A stretch of DNA of 36,708 bases from an uncultured Collinsella sp. GTDB lineage: Bacteria > Actinomycetota > Coriobacteriia > Coriobacteriales > Coriobacteriaceae. This document shows, piece after piece, positions 7,417 through 16,375 of this stretch. Made by a program: the position numbers and the translations under genes. Numbering within the stretch: the stretch's first letter is position 1; each line of letters opens with the position of its first letter. The notes under the pieces are model-generated. The model did not search any database. It was given only the letters and a program-made list of their open reading frames with translations, and was not told the DNA's origin. The DNA is taken from positions 1 through 36,708 of the forward strand of contig CATZRJ010000017.1 in NCBI GenBank assembly GCA_958423535.1, read 5' to 3'.

Positions 7417-8181
7417 ATGGCAGGAAGACGCGAAAAATTACGCCGTGTTGGGATCATCCCCGAATATCGCGGCTTTACCCCCGACGGCCTTGCCAGCGGA
7501 GACGCCATCGAGATGACGGTCGACGAGCTCGAAGTCCTGCGGCTATGTGACCTGGACGGCCTCAATCAGGAGGCCGTCGCCCAGCACATGGGCATTGCCC
7601 GCGCCACTGTGGCGGCCATCTGCAGCCGCGCACATCGCAAGGTGGCAAACGCGCTGGTCAACGGACGCGCACTGTGTATCGATGGCGGCAATATCGCATA
7701 CTCCCCCATCACCACGACGACGGCCGCATGGCCAGCAAAGGAGGTCGGCACCATGAGGGTGGCAACGACGTACGACAACGGCAACATCTTTATGCACTTT
7801 GGCCGCAGCGAGCAATTCAAGATCTACGACATCCAGGGTGGCAAGGTGCTCAACGAGCAGGTCGTAGGCACCGGCGGCACCGGTCACGGCGCCCTGGCGG
7901 GTCTGCTTGCCAACGGTGGCGTAGACACGCTCATCTGCGGCGGTATCGGAGGCGGGGCCATCAACGCGCTCACCCAGGCTGGCATCATGGTCTATGCGGG
8001 CGCCCAGGGCAGCTGCGACGCCTGCGTCGATGCCCTCATTGCCGGCACGCTCGCGCAGACCGGCGAGGCCACCTGCGATTGCCACGGCCATGACCACGAG
8101 CACACCCACGAGCAAGGCGAGTCCTGCGGCTGCCACGGCCATCACGAGCACGAGGGCCACGAGGGCTGCGGCTGCCACTAA
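7417..8181 (+). CDS. DUF134 HTH protein fused to a NifX/NifB-type cofactor-binding domain
   Basis: A 254-residue cytoplasmic two-domain protein. Residues about 1-100 match DUF134, a sigma-70-region-4-like helix-turn-helix: EMTVDELEVLRLCDLDGLNQEAVAQ, then MGIARATVAAICSRAHRKVANAL. Residues about 112-215 match the dinitrogenase iron-molybdenum cofactor-binding (NifX/NifB C-terminal) fold: VATTYDNGNIFMHFGRSEQFKIYDI, then GTGGTGHGALAGLLANGGVDTLICGGIGGGA-like sequence. The last 35 residues hold 11 His and 6 Cys in HGHDHEHTH and CGCHGHHEH runs, a likely metal sink or sensor. ATG at 7417 follows GGAG by five bases. No nitrogenase genes are nearby; related proteins occur in non-fixing anaerobes. A metal- or FeS-responsive autoregulator is inferred from the paired operators in its promoter. 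Confidence 0.88.
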   Translation: MAGRREKLRRVGIIPEYRGFTPDGLASGDAIEMTVDELEVLRLCDLDGLNQEAVAQHMGIARATVAAICSRAHRKVANALVNGRALCIDGGNIAYSPITTTTAAWPAKEVGTMRVATTYDNGNIFMHFGRSEQFKIYDIQGGKVLNEQVVGTGGTGHGALAGLLANGGVDTLICGGIGGGAINALTQAGIMVYAGAQGSCDACVDALIAGTLAQTGEATCDCHGHDHEHTHEQGESCGCHGHHEHEGHEGCGCH

Positions 8182-8243
8182 CGGCACGGCACCGCGAGCT
8201 CGGGGTGCGACGCTGAACGCAACCCAGCAATCAAAGCCAACAA

Positions 8244-8277
8244 CAAAGGCCACCCGGTAGCTTCCGAGTGGCCTTTG
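8244..8277. terminator. Bidirectional terminator between DUF134-NifX gene and ffh
   Basis: CAAAGGCCAC (8244-8253) pairs perfectly with GTGGCCTTTG (8268-8277), with a smaller CGG/CCG stem inside the loop. It lies between convergent genes. The U-rich tails are short on both strands. Confidence 0.75.
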
Positions 8278-8301
8278 CCATATCAAGCTGGAATTACAGC
8301 C

Positions 8302-9777
8302 CTATTTCTTATTGCGCATCTGCGCTTCCATCTGGCGCAGCAGATCCATATCGGACTTGGGGCCGCCCGTTCCCAGGCCGCCCATGCCGCCCAGACCCAT
8401 GGCATCCAGACCGGGAATATTGGGCATGCGCATCTTTTTGCCCTTCTTACCCTTTTTGCCCTTCTTGCCGCCGGCCTGCGCCTGATTGGCCATCGTGCGC
8501 ATGCGGCCCATCATCTTGTTCATCTCGCCCCACTGCTTCATTAGGCTGTTGACCTCGGTGGGAGTCACGCCGGCGCCCTTGGCGATACGCGCGCGGCGCT
8601 GGCCGTTGATGATGGAGGGACGCAGGCGCTCCTCCTTGGTCATCGACATGATGATGGCCTCATTCTTGTCGAAGATGCCCTCGTCCAGATTGCCACCCAT
8701 CTGGTTGAGCGCGCGCTGGCCACCGGGGAGCATGCCCAGAATGCCCTTCATGCCGCCCATCTTCTTGACGGCTTTCATCTGGTCGAGCATGTCGTTCATG
8801 GTAAAGCCCTCGCGCAGCATGCGCTCGGCAGCCTCGAGCTGCTCGGCGTCAGCCGCCTCCTGGGCCTTCTCGATGATGCCGACAACATCGCCCATGCCCA
8901 AGATGCGCTTGGCCATGCGGTCGGGGTAGAACGGCTCAAGCGAATCGGGCTTCTCGCCCATGCTCACGAACTTGATGGGCTTGCCGGTCACCTGGCGCAC
9001 GGAAAGCGCGCCGCCGCCACGGGCGTCGCCGTCGAGCTTGGAGATGATCACGCCGTCAAAGTCGGTGCGCTCGGCGAAGGTCGAGACGACGTTGACGATA
9101 TCCTGGCCGGTCATGGCATCGACGACCATCAGCACCTGATCGGGCTTGACGGCCTTCTTGATGTCCACGGCCTCCTGCATCATCTGCTCATCGATCTGCA
9201 GACGACCGGCGGTATCGACGATGACGACGTCGCGCAGGTGGTCGACGGCCTCCTGGATGGCGCCTTTGGCGATGTCGACCGGATGCTTGCCGTCGCCGCG
9301 GAAGACCGGCACGCCGATCTCTCCACCGAGTGTGGCCAGCTGGTCGGCAGCGGCGGGACGGTAGACGTCGCACGCGGCGAGCAGCGGAGAGCGGCCCTGC
9401 TTCTTGAGCAGGTAGGCCAGCTTTACGGCCGCCGTGGTCTTACCGGAGCCCTGCAGGCCCACGAGCATGATGACATTGGGAATGCGGTTGCTAAAGACGA
9501 GCTTGCTCTCGGTGGAGCCGAGCATCTCGGTAAGCTCGTCGAGCACGATCTTGACGACGTTTTGCGCCGGCGACAGCGACTCCATGACCTCGGCGGTCAT
9601 GCAGCGCTCCTTGGTCTTGGCGACGAACTCCTTGACAACCTTGAAGTTGACGTCGGCTTCGAGCAGCGCCATGCGAATGTCGCGCATGGCCGAGGTGATA
9701 TCGGCCTCGGTCAGCTTACCCTTGCCGCGCAGGCGGTCAAATGTGTCGTTGAGGCGATCGCTCAGAGAATCAAACAC
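8302..9777 (-). CDS. ffh: Signal recognition particle protein Ffh
   Basis: The SRP GTPase that binds signal sequences on translating ribosomes and delivers them to FtsY at the membrane. The 491-residue protein has an N-domain helical bundle, then a G-domain with GLQGSGKTT at 107-115, DVYRPAA, DTAGRLQ, TKLDGDARGG and a FVSMGEK loop. The methionine-rich M-domain includes GGMKGILGMLPG and the RNA-binding SMTKEERLRPSIINGQRRARIAKGAG segment. A lysine/glycine run and MPNIPGLDAMGLGGMG form the C-terminal tail. The start is GTG at 9777 with AAGGAG six bases upstream; that site overlaps the ftsY stop, so the two SRP-pathway GTPases are translationally linked. It is the last gene of the long cluster. 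The SRP RNA gene was not found in this window. Confidence 0.97.
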   Translation of the reverse strand: MFDSLSDRLNDTFDRLRGKGKLTEADITSAMRDIRMALLEADVNFKVVKEFVAKTKERCMTAEVMESLSPAQNVVKIVLDELTEMLGSTESKLVFSNRIPNVIMLVGLQGSGKTTAAVKLAYLLKKQGRSPLLAACDVYRPAAADQLATLGGEIGVPVFRGDGKHPVDIAKGAIQEAVDHLRDVVIVDTAGRLQIDEQMMQEAVDIKKAVKPDQVLMVVDAMTGQDIVNVVSTFAERTDFDGVIISKLDGDARGGGALSVRQVTGKPIKFVSMGEKPDSLEPFYPDRMAKRILGMGDVVGIIEKAQEAADAEQLEAAERMLREGFTMNDMLDQMKAVKKMGGMKGILGMLPGGQRALNQMGGNLDEGIFDKNEAIIMSMTKEERLRPSIINGQRRARIAKGAGVTPTEVNSLMKQWGEMNKMMGRMRTMANQAQAGGKKGKKGKKGKKMRMPNIPGLDAMGLGGMGGLGTGGPKSDMDLLRQMEAQMRNKK

Positions 9778-9787
9778 TAGTCACTCC

Positions 9788-10705
9788 TTAATTGGACTCG
9801 CCCACCAGGGCGCGGCAGAAATCTTTGGCATTGAACTCCTGCAGGTCATCGACCTGCTCGCCCACGCCGATGCGCAGGATTGGGAGCTTGAGCTTCTCGG
9901 CCACGGCCATGGCGATACCGCCCTTTGCCGTGCCGTCGAGCTTTGTCATGATAATACCGTCCAGGCCAAGCGCCTCGTTAAACTCGAGCGCCTGGTTCAG
10001 ACCGTTTTGGCCTGTCGCGGCATCGATTACGAGGACGACCGAGACGGGCATGGGGCCGGCGGCCATATTGGCGGCGCGCTTACGCGTCACGTTGACCACC
10101 TTGGCAAGCTCACGCATGAGCTCGGGGCTCGTGTGCAGACGACCGGCGGTATCGATAAGCACCAGGTCGCTGCCGCGCTTATCGGCCTCGTCGAGCACGT
10201 CGTAGCAAACGCTTGCCGGATCGGAGCCGCGGTCGCGCTTGATGACGGGGACGCCGGCGCGCTGGCCCCACACATCGAGCTGCTCGATAGCGGCAGCGCG
10301 GAAGGTATCGGCCGAGCCGATCACGACGTTCTTGCCGCGGGCGGCCATGGCGCTCGCGATCTTACCGACCGTCGTGGTCTTGCCGGCACCGTTAATGCCC
10401 ACAAACAGCACGCAGCTCGGCGTGTCGGCGAACGGATCGCGCTCAGCGGGCACAAAATGCTGCTCGAGCTGCTCGGCCAGGGCACGACGGAGTTGCGGGG
10501 CGGTCTTGAGGTTCTTCTTGGCCGCGGTATCGCGCAGGTCATCGGACACCTTGATCGCGACCTCGGCACCCATGTCACCCATGACGAGAGTGTCCTCTAG
10601 GTCCTCCCAAAAATCCTCGTCGACCTCACCGCCAAAGTAAAAGACCTCGTTGAGGGCCTCGCGGCTGCGCTCAAGTCCGCGCGAGAGAGCATCAAAGAAT
10701 CCCAT
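9788..10705 (-). CDS. ftsY: Signal recognition particle receptor FtsY
   Basis: The membrane-associated SRP receptor GTPase that pairs with Ffh. The 305-residue protein has an N-domain (about 1-95), then G-domain motifs GINGAGKTTT at 103-112, SADTFRAAAIEQL, DTAGRLHTS, IDAATGQN, TKLDGTAKGG and the closing RIGVGEQVDDLQEF. It lacks the long acidic A-domain of E. coli FtsY and starts with an amphipathic MGFFDALSRGLERSREAL segment, likely its membrane contact. The ATG shares its A with the smc stop (TAATG), so translation is probably coupled to smc. Ffh follows 10 bases later. Confidence 0.97.
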   Translation of the reverse strand: MGFFDALSRGLERSREALNEVFYFGGEVDEDFWEDLEDTLVMGDMGAEVAIKVSDDLRDTAAKKNLKTAPQLRRALAEQLEQHFVPAERDPFADTPSCVLFVGINGAGKTTTVGKIASAMAARGKNVVIGSADTFRAAAIEQLDVWGQRAGVPVIKRDRGSDPASVCYDVLDEADKRGSDLVLIDTAGRLHTSPELMRELAKVVNVTRKRAANMAAGPMPVSVVLVIDAATGQNGLNQALEFNEALGLDGIIMTKLDGTAKGGIAMAVAEKLKLPILRIGVGEQVDDLQEFNAKDFCRALVGESN

Positions 10706-13700
10706 TATGCATTCACGACCTTTCCGGTTTCGCGATCGAGTTTTTGCGAGACGACGCGACTGACGCCGTCGGCTTGCATCGAGACGCCGTAGAGGACGTC
10801 AGCGTCCTCCATAGTACGGCGCTGATGCGAGATAACCAAGAGCTGCGTATCGGAACGCAGCACATCGAGGGCGCCGATGAGCTTGGACAGGTTGGCGTCG
10901 TCGAGCGCCGCCTCGACCTCATCCAGCACATAGAACGGCACCGTGCGCGTGCGATACACGGCAAAGAGCAGAGCGAGCGCCGTCAGGCTCTTCTCGCCGC
11001 CCGACATGAGCATCATCTTGGTGATGCGCTTGCCGCGCGGCTGCGCCACGACCTCGATGCCCGTCTCGGCCGGATGCTCGGGGTCGGTCATCTCCAGATG
11101 TGCCTGGCCGCCCGGGAACAGCATGGCGAAGATCTCGCGGAAGTTCGCATCGACCTTCTCAAAGGTCACCAGGAAGGCTTTGCGCATCTTACGGTCGATG
11201 GCAACGGTAATCTTGGTGAGCGCCTTACGCGCGCTCTCCAAATCGGCCAGTTGCTCCTCGATGTAATCGGCGCGACGCTTAAGCTGCTCGTACTCCTCCA
11301 TGGCAACCTGGTTCACAGGGCCCAGGTTGTTGATCTGGCGCACGAGCTGGTTGAGCTCGCGCTCGGCGGCGTCGCGGTCGGTAGGCGCAGGAAGCATGAG
11401 CGCTTCCTCGAGCACCGTGGTGCCATCGGCGGTGATGGCCTTGATGGCCGCCTCCACCTGCACCTCGAGCTTGCCGCGTGCGACCTTGAAATCGTTTTGC
11501 GTCGCGGTGGCGGCATCGACCCGCTCCTTGGCGCGAGAGACCTCGGCCTTGGCATCCTCGATGGTCTTCTTGAGCGAGGCCGAGTCCGCCTCCTCGAGCG
11601 AAGCCTGGTCACGCAGACGCGCGGCCCAATCCGACGCGCGCTCCAGCAGGGCCGAATAGCGCTCGTGCATGGGGTCGACGCGCAGACGCAGCAACTCGAG
11701 CGAGCGCGAAGCCTGGCGTGTTCCACGGATACGGCGGTCGATGCCCTCCAGGCGATGCTCCAGGTCGGGCACACGGCCCTTCAGCGAACGCAGACGCTCG
11801 CTCGTCTGGGCCAGGCGAACCTTGGCATCGGCGAGCTTGCCGGCTGCCTCTGAATCGTCACGGCGCACGCGATCGAGCTCGTCGTTGGCTTCGGCAATCT
11901 GGAGACCCAGGTCGCTTGCCTGCGCACGGGCCTCGTCGCGCGAACGGGTGAGCTCGTCAACGCGCGGGCGCGCTGCGCGAACGGCCTCGGCTGCCTGTTC
12001 GCGGCGCTTGGAAATGCGCACGCGCTCGACCTCGGCATTGTTGGCGCTTTGCTCCAAGCGGCCGATCTCAGAGAGCAGCGAGCGGCGCTCGCCCTCAAGA
12101 CGGGCGATCTCGCCGGCGGCATCGCCCTCGGCGGCACGCGCCTCCTCGACGGCCGCATTGGCCTCGACGACCTGATCCGACACGTGCTCAAACACGGCAG
12201 CCAAATCGGGCTCCAGGCCCTCCAGCTCGCGAATGCGACGTTTGCGCTCAAGGGCACCCGAAGCCTCGCCGGCATCGAGCCCCACGCGCACCAGGCCGCC
12301 ACAGCTCACGCGGGCGCCATCGGGCGTCACATAGGTCACGCCGTCAACGACTGGTGCCGCCAGCGCAGCAGCCAAGTCATCGACCACGTAATAGCCGCCG
12401 AGCAGGGCCTCGACAACCGGACCATAACCGGCGCGCACGGACAGGCGATCGACCAGACGCGAACCGGCAGCGCCCTCGGCAGCAGCAGAGCCGCTCACGC
12501 CGCGCGCCATCAGCAGTGCCTCGCCCGAGGCCTTCTTTTGGTCCAGTGCCGCACGACCGGCACGCTCAAGCGTGGCGGCGTCATCAAACAGCAGGGCGTC
12601 GATATCGCCGGCAAGCAGCTGCTCGACCAGGCCCTCAAGCTCACGAGGAGCCTCGAGCACATCTCCCAGACGACCCGAGACATCATCGCCCAGTGCGCCC
12701 ATCAGACGGCTCACCAGCGGCGAGCTATCGGCCATGCGAGCATCGAGCTTCTTTTGGCTCGCGAGCTCAGAGCGAACCTCGGACAGTTTGTTGCGCGCCT
12801 CGCTCTCGCGATCACGCAAGTCCTTCAACGCCGCACGGGCGACCTCGGTGGCCTCGCGCGCATCGACCTGAGCCTGGCGGGCCTGATCGAGTGCGCCGTC
12901 GAGCTCCTCAGCGCGGTCGCGACGGCTCTCGAGCGAGGCCGTGACCTCCTCGAGCTGCTCGTCGATCTGCTCCAGGCGCGAGGCGTACATGTTATCCTCG
13001 ACCTCGGCGTTACTCAGCGAGTCCTTCACCTTGGCAAGCTCGAGCGCGGCGTTATCGGCCACACGCTGGACATCGCGCTGTTCGCGCGTAAGCTGCGAAA
13101 TCTGGTTGTCGAGCGCAACGCGACGCTCGTGGAGCTCGGCGGCGGCAGGTCCGGCGGCGTCAACGTCGTCCTGGGCCTGCATGTGCGCACCGGTCACTTC
13201 CTCAAGCTGGGCACGTGCATCCTCGAGCTCCTCGACCACGCGACGCCGCTGATGCTCGGAGCTCGAGATCTGGCCGCGCATGTCGGACAGGCGCGACACC
13301 ATGTTGTGGCCTTTTTCCTCGAGCAGGCGCATATCGGAGTTAATGCGGCCGACCACGTCTTGCATATGGCGGCGCTGCTCGCCCAGATCGCCCACAAACA
13401 GACCCTTTTCCTCGAGCATGACCTGGAGCTTCTCGAGCTCGCGCTCCTTTTCGCCCAGGCGGTACTGCGCAAGCTCAAGCTCGGCAGCGCCCTCCTTGGA
13501 GCGACTCTCCAGGTCGTTCCACTGCGACTGCAGCGAACGAAGCTCGTCGACGGCCAGCATCTGCGTAAGCTCGTTCGCGCGCGAGGACAGCTCTTTATAC
13601 TTGCGCGCGCGATCGACCTGACGCTCCAGCGGCCGCAGCTGACGGGCGATCTCCTTATTGATGTCGCGGGCACGGGTCAGGTGCTCGTCCATCGATTTAA

Positions 13701-14241
13701 TCTTTTTGAGCGCACGCTCCTTGCGGCGCTTGTGCTTGGAGATGCCGGCAGCCTCCTCGATCAGGGCGCGGCGCTCCTCGGGGCGGCTCTGCAAAATGGC
13801 ATCGAGCTTGCCCTGGCTGATGATGGAATGCGTATCCTTGCCCAGGCCCGAATCGTGCAGGATGTCCTGAATGTCCATCAGGCGGCACGGGCTCGAGTTG
13901 ATGAGGTACTCGCTTTCGCCCGAGCGATACATACGACGGGTGATGGCGACCTCATCAAAGTCAACGGGCAACATATGGTCCGAGTTATCGAGCACCAGCG
14001 TGACCTCGGCGACACCCACCGGCTTGCGCGCCGACGAGCCCGAGAAGATGACGTCCTCCATGGCCTGGCCGCGCAGCTGCTTGGCGCTCTGCTCGCCCAG
14101 GACCCACAGAATCGAGTCGGAGATGTTCGATTTTCCCGAGCCATTGGGACCGACGATAACGGTCAGGCCCGGCTCAAATGACATATGGGCACGGTCGGCA
14201 AACGACTTGAACCCTTTGAGCGTGAGGGACTTGAGATACAC
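10705..14241 (-). CDS. smc: Chromosome segregation protein SMC
   Basis: The ATPase core of bacterial condensin, which compacts and disentangles sister origins. The 1178-residue length is standard. Walker A GPNGSGKSN is at 31-39, with an R-loop-like QLRGQAMEDVIFSG after it. Two long heptad-rich coiled coils flank a hinge at about 500-650, seen as LGDVLEAPRELEGLVEQLL and VTYVTPDGARVSCGG. The C-terminal head has the signature LMSGGEKSLTALALLFA and Walker B FYVLDEVEAALDD. The start is GTG at 14241 with GAGGA upstream. It is ten bases after rnc and overlaps ftsY by one base, the common rnc-smc-ftsY order. The kleisin partners scpA and scpB are not in the window. Confidence 0.98.
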   Translation of the reverse strand: MYLKSLTLKGFKSFADRAHMSFEPGLTVIVGPNGSGKSNISDSILWVLGEQSAKQLRGQAMEDVIFSGSSARKPVGVAEVTLVLDNSDHMLPVDFDEVAITRRMYRSGESEYLINSSPCRLMDIQDILHDSGLGKDTHSIISQGKLDAILQSRPEERRALIEEAAGISKHKRRKERALKKIKSMDEHLTRARDINKEIARQLRPLERQVDRARKYKELSSRANELTQMLAVDELRSLQSQWNDLESRSKEGAAELELAQYRLGEKERELEKLQVMLEEKGLFVGDLGEQRRHMQDVVGRINSDMRLLEEKGHNMVSRLSDMRGQISSSEHQRRRVVEELEDARAQLEEVTGAHMQAQDDVDAAGPAAAELHERRVALDNQISQLTREQRDVQRVADNAALELAKVKDSLSNAEVEDNMYASRLEQIDEQLEEVTASLESRRDRAEELDGALDQARQAQVDAREATEVARAALKDLRDRESEARNKLSEVRSELASQKKLDARMADSSPLVSRLMGALGDDVSGRLGDVLEAPRELEGLVEQLLAGDIDALLFDDAATLERAGRAALDQKKASGEALLMARGVSGSAAAEGAAGSRLVDRLSVRAGYGPVVEALLGGYYVVDDLAAALAAPVVDGVTYVTPDGARVSCGGLVRVGLDAGEASGALERKRRIRELEGLEPDLAAVFEHVSDQVVEANAAVEEARAAEGDAAGEIARLEGERRSLLSEIGRLEQSANNAEVERVRISKRREQAAEAVRAARPRVDELTRSRDEARAQASDLGLQIAEANDELDRVRRDDSEAAGKLADAKVRLAQTSERLRSLKGRVPDLEHRLEGIDRRIRGTRQASRSLELLRLRVDPMHERYSALLERASDWAARLRDQASLEEADSASLKKTIEDAKAEVSRAKERVDAATATQNDFKVARGKLEVQVEAAIKAITADGTTVLEEALMLPAPTDRDAAERELNQLVRQINNLGPVNQVAMEEYEQLKRRADYIEEQLADLESARKALTKITVAIDRKMRKAFLVTFEKVDANFREIFAMLFPGGQAHLEMTDPEHPAETGIEVVAQPRGKRITKMMLMSGGEKSLTALALLFAVYRTRTVPFYVLDEVEAALDDANLSKLIGALDVLRSDTQLLVISHQRRTMEDADVLYGVSMQADGVSRVVSQKLDRETGKVVNA

Positions 14242-14251
14242 GGTTCCTCGC

Positions 14252-14977
14252 TTAAACAGGCTTCTTGTTAAGAATCACGCCGTTGGTGGTGTAGCCCATG
14301 CGGTCGAGCGCCTCGAGCGCAGCGGCCCCCTCGGCCTCCTTCTTGGAGGAACCGGTGCCGCGGCCCTGGCGAATACCGTCGATGAGCACCACAGCGGTAA
14401 AGGTGGGCGCATGCGCGGGGCCCTCGGAGCCGACCAGCTTATACGCGGGAGGCTCGTGGCCGTCTGCCTGCACGCACTCCTGCAAGAACGACTTGGGGTT
14501 CGCGGGGTGCTCGGCACGCTCGGAAGCCAGGTGCGGCTTGAGCGTACGATGGATAAACTCCGCCGCAGCATCCCAGCCGGCATCCAGATACAGCGCGCCC
14601 ACGAGCGACTCGTAGACGTTCTCGAGCGCCGAGTGCAGGCCACGCGCGCCGGTGCCGGTCTCGGAGGCACCAAAGATGATGATGTCGTCGATACCCAGCT
14701 CGTGTGACACCTCGGACAGCGTGGCGCCCGAGACAAGGGACACCTTCAGGCGCGTGAGCTTGCCCTCGTCAAACTCGGGATAGGACTCAAAGAGCGAACG
14801 GGCCACCACGGCGCCCAAAATGGAATCTCCCAAAAACTCAAGGCGCTCATAGCTGGCAGAAACCGGCTGGCCCTCGACGGCCGAGGGATGCGTGAGCGCT
14901 GCGCGCAGCAGCACCTTGTTATTGAACTCATGGCCCAGAATCTCCTGGGCGCGCGTGAGTCGTTCAGACAAAGCCAA
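14252..14977 (-). CDS. rnc: Ribonuclease III
   Basis: A double-strand-specific endoribonuclease that matures rRNA precursors and cuts structured mRNAs. The 241-residue protein has the RNase III signature ERLEFLGDS at 44-52. The second catalytic acid is in ENVYESLVGALYLDAG, and a double-stranded RNA-binding domain spans about 158-230, ending RGTGSSKKEAEGAAALEAL. The start is TTG at 14977, eight bases after GGAGG, which overlaps the acpP stop region. The gap to acpP is only three bases, so they are co-translated. A six-codon KKPV-ending tail follows the dsRBD. Confidence 0.96.
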   Translation of the reverse strand: MALSERLTRAQEILGHEFNNKVLLRAALTHPSAVEGQPVSASYERLEFLGDSILGAVVARSLFESYPEFDEGKLTRLKVSLVSGATLSEVSHELGIDDIIIFGASETGTGARGLHSALENVYESLVGALYLDAGWDAAAEFIHRTLKPHLASERAEHPANPKSFLQECVQADGHEPPAYKLVGSEGPAHAPTFTAVVLIDGIRQGRGTGSSKKEAEGAAALEALDRMGYTTNGVILNKKPV

Positions 14978-14980
14978 GAC

Positions 14981-15223
14981 TTAGGCCTCCTTGGCGTTTT
15001 CGATCGCGTCGACGGCGTCGGCGACAGAGTTGAGCGACAGCAGGGTCTCGTCATCGATCTCGAGGTCGAACTCGTCCTCGATGGCCGTCACCAGCTGCAG
15101 ACGCTCGAGCGAATCGGCATCGAGATCGTCAAAAGTGGTCTCGTCGCTAATGTCGGCGACATCGACACCCAGCACGTCAGCGGCGATTTCGGCGATCTTA
15201 TCGAAGATATCGGAGCGGTCCAT
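14981..15223 (-). CDS. acpP: Acyl carrier protein
   Basis: The 80-residue acidic carrier of growing acyl chains in fatty-acid synthesis. The DADSLERLQL motif places the phosphopantetheine-bearing serine at residue 38. The helix layout DIFDKIAEIAADVLGV / DSLERLQLVTAIEDEFDLEI / SVADAVDAIE is typical. ATG at 15223 has AGAGGA six bases upstream. It follows plsX by 114 bases that contain a hairpin, and is three bases before rnc. High demand for ACP suggests an own promoter in the gap, but I see no strong one. Confidence 0.97.
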   Translation of the reverse strand: MDRSDIFDKIAEIAADVLGVDVADISDETTFDDLDADSLERLQLVTAIEDEFDLEIDDETLLSLNSVADAVDAIENAKEA

Positions 15224-15265
15224 AGCGCTTCCTCTCGTATGTCATGGAACACAACACAACACGGC

Positions 15266-15297
15266 AATCGGAGCCGCATTGCAATACGGCTCCGATT
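15266..15297 (-). terminator. Hairpin between plsX and acpP
   Basis: AATCGGAGCCG at 15266-15276 pairs perfectly with CGGCTCCGATT at 15287-15297 around a 10-base loop. The minus-strand 3' flank GCCGTGTTGTGTTGT is only moderately U-rich. It may be a leaky terminator or an RNA-processing or stability element separating plsX from acpP. Confidence 0.55.
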
Positions 15298-15337
15298 CTA
15301 CCCCACACGGTACAGGTTGAGCCACGTAACGGGGCTC

Positions 15338-16357
15338 TTACAAAACGATACCGTCCATGGAATTGGCAACGTCCTGAACAAGCCCGGCACGTACGGCCTG
15401 GGCCGCGGCAAGCGTACCGTTCTTGACGGCCTCGACCGACGTGGCACCGTGGCCGATCAACACGACACCGCGCAGGCCCAGCAGGATCGCGCCGCCCTTG
15501 GCGTCGCCCGAAAGCTTGGCCTTAATCTCGCGCATCTGCTTTTTGATGAGCAGCGCGGCGATCTTGGTGCCGAACGAAGACATAAAGGCACCCTTGAGCT
15601 CCTCCAGCAAAAACTTGGCAGCGCCCTCGGTGGCCTTGAGCGCAATATTGCCCGACATGCCGTCGGCAACCACGACGTCAAAATTGCCCGACGTAAGGTC
15701 GGTACCCTCGCAGTTGCCCACAAAGCCGGGAACCGCGGCCTTCATGGCAGGGAAGCACGCCTTGGTAAAGTTGGAGCCTTTCTCGTCCTCGGTGCCGTTG
15801 GCAAGCAGGCCCACGCGAGGATGCTCAATGCCCAAAACAACGCGAGCATAGGCAGCGCCCATCTGGGCGAAGCGCACCATGTCGTCCACCGTGACATCGG
15901 GATTGGCGCCCATATCGCACAGTACCGTCAGGCCACCGGCGCGATTGGGCAACGCGTTGGTTAGGCACGGACGGACCGGCTGCTTCTTGCCCTCTGCCAA
16001 ATACCTAAACGGCGTGACGTAGGCCGTGGCGGCAGCGGTCATGGCGCCGGTGGAGCCGGCCGAGAAAAACGCGTCCGCATTGCCTTTCTTAATGGCACGG
16101 CACGCAAGCACGATCGAGGACTTGCGCTTAGTCATCACGGCGCGGATGGGATCGTCCTCCATGCTGATGACATCGGGGGCCTCCAGAGCCTCCACGCGGG
16201 CATGCGCTGCGGCAAAGGGGTTGACGATTTCGGCGGGACCGACGGCCAAAATCTCGATCTCGGAATCTGCCTCGAGCGCAGCCTCGATACCGTCGAGGAC
16301 AACCTGGGGCCTCTCGTCTCCGCCCACAACGTCTACACAAACGCGAACGTTACTCAT
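15338..16357 (-). CDS. plsX: Phosphate acyltransferase PlsX
   Basis: A soluble enzyme that makes acyl-phosphate from acyl-ACP for phospholipid synthesis through PlsY. The 339-residue protein begins VRVCVDVVGGDERP, the family's DAMGGD block with two substitutions. It continues with ADAFFSAGSTGAMTAA (usually SAGNTGA), VLCDMGANPDV, GLLANGTEDEKG, FVGNCEGTDL and VVVADGMSGNIALKATEG. ATG at 16357 follows AAGGAG by eight bases. A terminator-like hairpin ends just upstream of this binding site, so plsX depends on readthrough from rpmF. fakA in the same cluster supplies acyl-phosphate from exogenous fatty acid, which PlsX can convert to acyl-ACP. Confidence 0.96.
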   Translation of the reverse strand: MSNVRVCVDVVGGDERPQVVLDGIEAALEADSEIEILAVGPAEIVNPFAAAHARVEALEAPDVISMEDDPIRAVMTKRKSSIVLACRAIKKGNADAFFSAGSTGAMTAAATAYVTPFRYLAEGKKQPVRPCLTNALPNRAGGLTVLCDMGANPDVTVDDMVRFAQMGAAYARVVLGIEHPRVGLLANGTEDEKGSNFTKACFPAMKAAVPGFVGNCEGTDLTSGNFDVVVADGMSGNIALKATEGAAKFLLEELKGAFMSSFGTKIAALLIKKQMREIKAKLSGDAKGGAILLGLRGVVLIGHGATSVEAVKNGTLAAAQAVRAGLVQDVANSMDGIVL

Positions 16358-16375
16358 TTCATATGCTCCTTATAC

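Noticed and set aside
7251..7565. N-terminal extension of thyA
   Set aside because: The open frame continues but overlaps the divergent DUF134 gene and its operators. A perfect AGGAGG marks the ATG at 7250.
7417..8181. Evidence for nitrogen fixation
   Set aside because: A NifX/NifB C-terminal-type domain alone is widespread in non-fixing anaerobes, and no nif genes are in the window.
12049..14181. A 710-codon open frame on the plus strand opposite smc
   Set aside because: It is antisense to a gene with full SMC motifs. Its composition mirrors the complementary frame of high-GC coding DNA, and it has no recognisable domain.
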